This document shows, one piece after another, positions 61,237 to 64,000 of a DNA stretch of 64,000 nucleotides. Position numbers and translations under genes: made by a program. Source of the stretch: Chryseobacterium joostei. GTDB lineage: Bacteria; Bacteroidota; Bacteroidia; Flavobacteriales; Weeksellaceae. Location: the NCBI RefSeq assembly GCF_003815775.1, contig NZ_CP033926.1, forward strand, positions 744,001-808,000, read 5' to 3'. The notes below the pieces were generated by a model. It made no database searches and had not been told where the DNA came from. It worked only from the letters and a program-made list of their open reading frames with translations. The first letter of the stretch is position 1, and each line of letters begins with the position of its first letter.

Positions 61237-61839
61237 TTAGGCTTGTTCTGTTTCTTCGGGCTGATATATCGTTCTCGTTCTGAAAAATGCTCCGAAAAAC
61301 ACTGACAAAACTACGTAAAATATAAGAATTGCTGCAAAATATCCTGAAAAATGACTTGCGGTGAGCATATCTTTTCCTTTTACAGCTTCTGGAGTGAAGC
61401 TTTGTAGCCTCTCTTTATACTTCTGATCCAGCTCATCAATGTCTTTTTGATGTTTCATAATCTTTCTTGCTGAAGTATATTCTGTATCCAATTCCGACTT
61501 CTGTCTTTGAACATATTGGTAGTTCAAAAGCTTCTTGGCATCCGTATCTGCAAAGTTTAAAAAAGCATAAATACTGAAAATAGAAAGAATTCCTCCGATA
61601 AACATCGGAACGAAGGCTCTCTTGAAAGCTTCTTTAAAACTTACCACTCTATGGTTGTTCCAGTATAATTTTACAGACCAGAATGCGGCTCCTGCATACA
61701 AAAGAGGTAAAACAAACGCATTGGCTTTCAGTGATATATCAAAATAATTGATTCCTGAAAAAAAAGTATATACTACAAAGAAAACGATCATTGTAGCTAT
61801 AAAAAGTATAATTCCTAGTGTTGATGGACTTTTCGTCAT
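61237..61839 (-). CDS. DUF4199-family membrane protein
   Basis: 200 residues with four transmembrane segments: LGIILFIATMIVFFVVYTFFSG, ANAFVLPLLYAGAAFWSVKLYW, AFVPMFIGGILSIFSIYAFL and SGYFAAILIFYVVLSVFFGAFF. Between TM3 and TM4 lies a charged helical part (NYQYVQRQKSELDTEYTSARKIMKHQKDIDELDQKYKERLQSF). This matches DUF4199, a Bacteroidetes membrane family often placed directly before a GT2 gene, as here. Its role, possibly in the same glycolipid or protein-glycosylation pathway, is not established. Confidence 0.88.
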   Translation of the reverse strand: MTKSPSTLGIILFIATMIVFFVVYTFFSGINYFDISLKANAFVLPLLYAGAAFWSVKLYWNNHRVVSFKEAFKRAFVPMFIGGILSIFSIYAFLNFADTDAKKLLNYQYVQRQKSELDTEYTSARKIMKHQKDIDELDQKYKERLQSFTPEAVKGKDMLTASHFSGYFAAILIFYVVLSVFFGAFFRTRTIYQPEETEQA

Positions 61840-61937
61840 ATTTAAATTTTTAGAAAAAAGTTGAAAAATTATTCCTCTAAATGTCAGCTGTTTAGCTTTA
61901 CCACTGCATTTTTTCGACTAATTTTCTTTAATAAAGT

Positions 61938-61967
61938 TTTGAAGTTTACAAATATTTCCTACCTTTG
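61938..61967 (+). promoter_or_regulatory. Promoter of the SRP RNA gene
   Basis: TTTG (61938-61941) and TACCTTTG (61960-61967) match both boxes of the Bacteroidetes consensus with an 18-bp spacer. The start predicted about 5-7 bp later coincides with the RNA 5' end. Confidence 0.8.
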
Positions 61968-61971
61968 CAAC

Positions 61972-62064
61972 GGCAAGTCCTAAACAACCAGCTCCTGAGA
62001 ATCCTCCAGGGTGGGAACGCAGCAAAGGTAATTGGTCGTAGCGGTGTGATTTAGGTAGCTTGCC
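61972..62064 (+). ncRNA. ffs: Signal recognition particle RNA, small bacterial type (4.5S)
   Basis: The ends pair: GGCAAG at 61972 with CTTGCC ending at 62064, and the next CCTAAA with TTTAGG. The middle holds the apical stem with CTCCTGAGAATCCTCC and GTGGGAACGCAGCAAAGG, including the AGG / GGGAACGCAGC loop residues that bind Ffh. The product is about 93 nt, followed by a run of T. The RNA partners with Ffh to target membrane proteins. A full promoter precedes it. Boundaries come from the terminal pairing and are good to a few bases. Confidence 0.85.
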
Positions 62065-62184
62065 ATTTTTTTTTGGTTTAAAGTGAGAAGAGAGGTAATT
62101 TGATAATTATCTTTTTTTGTTTTTAATACCTTACGCATCATTTTCATTTTTCTAATTTTAGATTACCTCAATCTTAATTCTCTA

Positions 62185-62871
62185 TTAAAATTCGAACGTC
62201 TCTCCCAGTTTTGGTAAAACAAGTTCTACATTTTTATCTGCGAAATGCTTTAATGCACTTTCATGATTGATCTCAATGGCAGGGAAAGTATCAAAGTGGC
62301 ATCCAATTACCTTTGGAGTTTTCAATAATTCTGCTGCTGCAAAAGATGCTTTTCTCGGACACATTGTGTAGTGGCTTCCGATAGGAAGAATAGAAAGATC
62401 GATGTTACCATACAATCTTGGGAATAATTCCATATCTGCCATTACTCCTGTATCTCCAGCTAAATAAACATTCTTCCCTTCAGGAAGTCTGAAAATATAC
62501 CCTACAGGAACGCCCCCATAGCTCCCATCAGGAAAAGAACTGGTGTGGTGAGCCGGAACCATGGAAATCTTAAGATCGTCGATTTTTGCCGATCCTCCTA
62601 GGTTCACATCGTCTGTATTCTTCGCTGATTTGAAATAACCGCATACTTCAGGCACTCCAATGATGGTTGCCTCAGGATAATGCTGTAACACTTCTCCTAC
62701 ATCCGCAATATGATCGCCATGCGCATGGGTCAACAGGATGTAATCGATTTTTTGAGCGGTAATATCAAAACCTGATTCCGCTTTTTTGTAATTGTAAAAA
62801 GGGTCACTCAAAATGGTCTTGTCCTTATAGGTGAACAAGAAACAATTTTGCCCTAAGAATTGTATTTTCAT
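62185..62871 (-). CDS. UPF0173 metal-dependent hydrolase (metallo-beta-lactamase fold)
   Basis: 228 residues from the ATG at 62871. An upstream ATG at 62922 adds 17 residues of no family likeness. The MBL-fold motif is DYILLTHAHGDHIADVGEVLQHYP (HxHxDH), with EVCGYFKSAK, VPAHHTSSF, VYLAGDTGVMADM and GCHFDTFPAIEIN as further zinc and core positions. This is the UPF0173 pattern (KIQFLGQNCFLFTYKDKTILSDPF). The fold is not an antibiotic-resistance enzyme: there is no signal peptide, and the substrate is unknown. It follows the ffs gene in the opposite direction. Confidence 0.92.
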   Translation of the reverse strand: MKIQFLGQNCFLFTYKDKTILSDPFYNYKKAESGFDITAQKIDYILLTHAHGDHIADVGEVLQHYPEATIIGVPEVCGYFKSAKNTDDVNLGGSAKIDDLKISMVPAHHTSSFPDGSYGGVPVGYIFRLPEGKNVYLAGDTGVMADMELFPRLYGNIDLSILPIGSHYTMCPRKASFAAAELLKTPKVIGCHFDTFPAIEINHESALKHFADKNVELVLPKLGETFEF

Positions 62872-63007
62872 TTTAAATTTAATTTTAAAATTTTTAAACA
62901 CAAATGACTCTAATGGTTTCACAATGAGATTTGTAAAAACATTCGTGTTATTTGTGTTTTAATTAAACGCAAATGCGTAGTTTATTTTAAATATTTCCCG
63001 AAACGGA

Positions 63008-63454
63008 TTATTTCTGTGGGAATTTATCTTCAATTAAGTTGAGTTTAATTCCATGTTCCAGATAGGCTTTGCAACCATCTAAAACTGTCGTAAAACCACC
63101 TGTATTGTCATTAACCTGTCTTAAAAGATCTTCACCGCTCTGGTTTAATCCATAGCTTTTAATAACAACAAGGGTTCCTTTTTCCATTGTTTTAAACTCA
63201 TAGTCCACATTTGTTGAAGGCGATCCCCATTCTGTCCTGATCAGCTCATTTGGAATAATCTGATGCACTTTCACTTCAGATTTTACACCATACATTTCCC
63301 ATTCCCAGGTTACCGTTTTCCCTTCTTCTAATTTTCCGGTAGATTTTGTAAACCAGAAATTAGTAGTGATTTCAGGATTGATGAATGCTTCAAAGACATC
63401 TTCAATCGGTTTTCTGATAAGCATTTGCGCTTCAACATAGATTGTAGGACTCAT
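63008..63454 (-). CDS. SRPBCC-domain protein (AHSA1-like)
   Basis: 148 residues. IYVEAQMLIRKPIEDVFEAFINPEITTNFWFTKSTGKLEEGKTVTWEWEMYGVKSEVKVHQIIPNELIRTEWG is the START/AHSA1 pattern: first strand, helix with EAFxNPE, then alternating strands. The C-terminal VDYEFKTMEKGTLVVIKSYGLNQSGEDLLRQVNDNTGGFTTVLDGCKAYLEHGIKLNL matches the long helix. It differs from the 3.7 kb SRPBCC gene in sequence, and no ArsR gene is nearby. The ligand is unknown. It lies 17 bp after the menA gene in the reading direction. Confidence 0.88.
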   Translation of the reverse strand: MSPTIYVEAQMLIRKPIEDVFEAFINPEITTNFWFTKSTGKLEEGKTVTWEWEMYGVKSEVKVHQIIPNELIRTEWGSPSTNVDYEFKTMEKGTLVVIKSYGLNQSGEDLLRQVNDNTGGFTTVLDGCKAYLEHGIKLNLIEDKFPQK

Positions 63455-63471
63455 GATATACTATTTTAGAT

Positions 63472-64000
63472 TTAGTTAAATAAATTAAGTCCGGCTGCTG
63501 TAAGAATTGCCATTATAAATGTCATGATCCCAACCTGCTTTAAATATTGATCTAATTCTTTGGGCTCTTTAACTGACATGATACTTCTTCTCAGTTTTGC
63601 CAATGGAAACAACAGAATCATTACGATGAAAGCATAATAGTCTTGCGCCTGTATAAAACCGTTTACTCCTAAAAAAATAAGGATCAATACCAAAGGAAGC
63701 TGCAACAGGATCATTTCGTAGATCATTGCATTTTTGAATCCGATTCTTAATGCAAAACTATTTTTTCCTGATAGTTTATCACTTTCAATATCTCTCATAT
63801 TATTAAGGTTTAAAACGGCCATACTCATCATCCCTACTGCAGTTCCGGGTAATAACATATCCCAGCTGAAAGTTTTTGTAAATAGGAAATAGCTACCACA
63901 TACAGAAACAAGTCCAAAGAAGATAAACACGAAGATATCTCCCAGTCCCATATAACCATAAGGTTTTTTCCCTACTGTATATCCAATTGCTGCTAAAATG
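63472..64000 (-). CDS. menA: MenA, 1,4-dihydroxy-2-naphthoate polyprenyltransferase, C-terminal part (gene continues past the right edge)
   Basis: The frame is open through the right edge, so the N-terminus is outside. An ATG at 63951 is internal. The visible part has YTVGKKPYGYMGLGDIFVFIFFGLVSVCGSYFLF and MLLPGTAVGMMSMAVLNLNNMRDIESDKLSGKNSFALRIGFKNAMIYE. This is the second UbiA/MenA metal motif (NNxRDxxxDxxxGKxxxAVRxG) in a multi-pass protein. MenA attaches the polyprenyl tail to 1,4-dihydroxy-2-naphthoate in menaquinone synthesis, the only quinone expected in Flavobacteriia. Confidence 0.92.
   Translation of the reverse strand, partial: ILAAIGYTVGKKPYGYMGLGDIFVFIFFGLVSVCGSYFLFTKTFSWDMLLPGTAVGMMSMAVLNLNNMRDIESDKLSGKNSFALRIGFKNAMIYEMILLQLPLVLILIFLGVNGFIQAQDYYAFIVMILLFPLAKLRRSIMSVKEPKELDQYLKQVGIMTFIMAILTAAGLNLFN

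Noticed and set aside
62185..62871. A second beta-lactamase
   Set aside because: It has the MBL-fold HxHxDH motif but no signal peptide, and it follows the UPF0173 pattern, a housekeeping hydrolase family.

Overview
This AT-rich 64 kb window is chromosomal DNA of a Flavobacteriia member, most likely Chryseobacterium or a close relative. The evidence is an IND/CGB-like subclass B1 metallo-beta-lactamase gene, a short Bacteroidetes-type RpoD (288 aa), type VI secretion genes of the Bacteroidetes subtype (TssN), many Bacteroidetes-type promoters (TAnnTTTG at -7), DUF2723 and DUF4199 proteins, and an atpD-atpC pair with no other atp genes nearby. I found no phage, insertion sequence, CRISPR array, tRNA or rRNA gene. 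One RNA gene was found, the SRP RNA (ffs, about 61972-62064).

Layout. 1-2.9 kb: tail of a ferritin-like gene; a deletion scar holding the 3' halves of two divergent genes (AraC-type regulator and PEP-mutase-like enzyme); two acidic unknown genes that may be immunity-like; a VOC protein. 3.2-5.9 kb: an ArsR-type repressor with a double-dyad operator over its own promoter, then SRPBCC, YdeI-like, DoxX and DUF4256 genes. 6-10.4 kb: a secreted TIM-barrel-like protein, a lipoprotein, threonine aldolase, a DtxR-type metalloregulator and the carbapenemase-type MBL. 10.4-13.5 kb: tssG-tssN-tssK, an isolated part of a T6SS. 14-16 kb: an exported S1/P1 nuclease and rpoD. 16.1-20.9 kb: a six-gene operon with two related AlkB-like 2-oxoglutarate/Fe(II) oxygenase-fold proteins, a lipoprotein, a GNAT, a FAD monooxygenase and a small membrane protein. 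I recognise no described system here, and it is the best candidate for something new.

20.9-27.2 kb: a copper-handling cluster (multicopper oxidase fusion, DUF3347 protein, HYC_CC_PP-like protein) with a TonB-dependent receptor. 27.2-33.8 kb: kdsA, DUF1697, a GT-C membrane protein and a giant DUF2723 (GT117-type) membrane protein. 34-37.4 kb: a PLP-dependent cysteine-synthase-like enzyme beside an alpha-oxoamine synthase. By established work on capnine synthesis this pair is probably the cysteate synthase and cysteate acyltransferase of sulfonolipid synthesis. An EamA transporter follows. 37.7-45 kb: a polymer-forming-like protein, a large cobalamin-binding-type radical SAM enzyme, a secreted unknown, atpC-atpD and ribF. 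45-53.8 kb: lipoproteins, a 1251-aa TPR/DUF3857/transglutaminase-like protein, YjbR, a Rossmann protein, a TPR protein, glutathione peroxidase, a LolA-like protein and kdsB. 53.9-64 kb: PAP2 phosphatase, aminotransferase, lipoproteins, phosphohexomutase, a GT2/DUF4199 pair, ffs, a UPF0173 hydrolase, an SRPBCC protein and the 3' part of menA.

Themes: envelope construction (kdsA, kdsB, GT117, GT-C, GT2, sulfonolipid pair, several lipoproteins), metal and stress handling (DtxR, copper cluster, glutathione peroxidase), and several small regulatory or structural DNA elements. All function calls come from reading motifs by eye. No database search was run.
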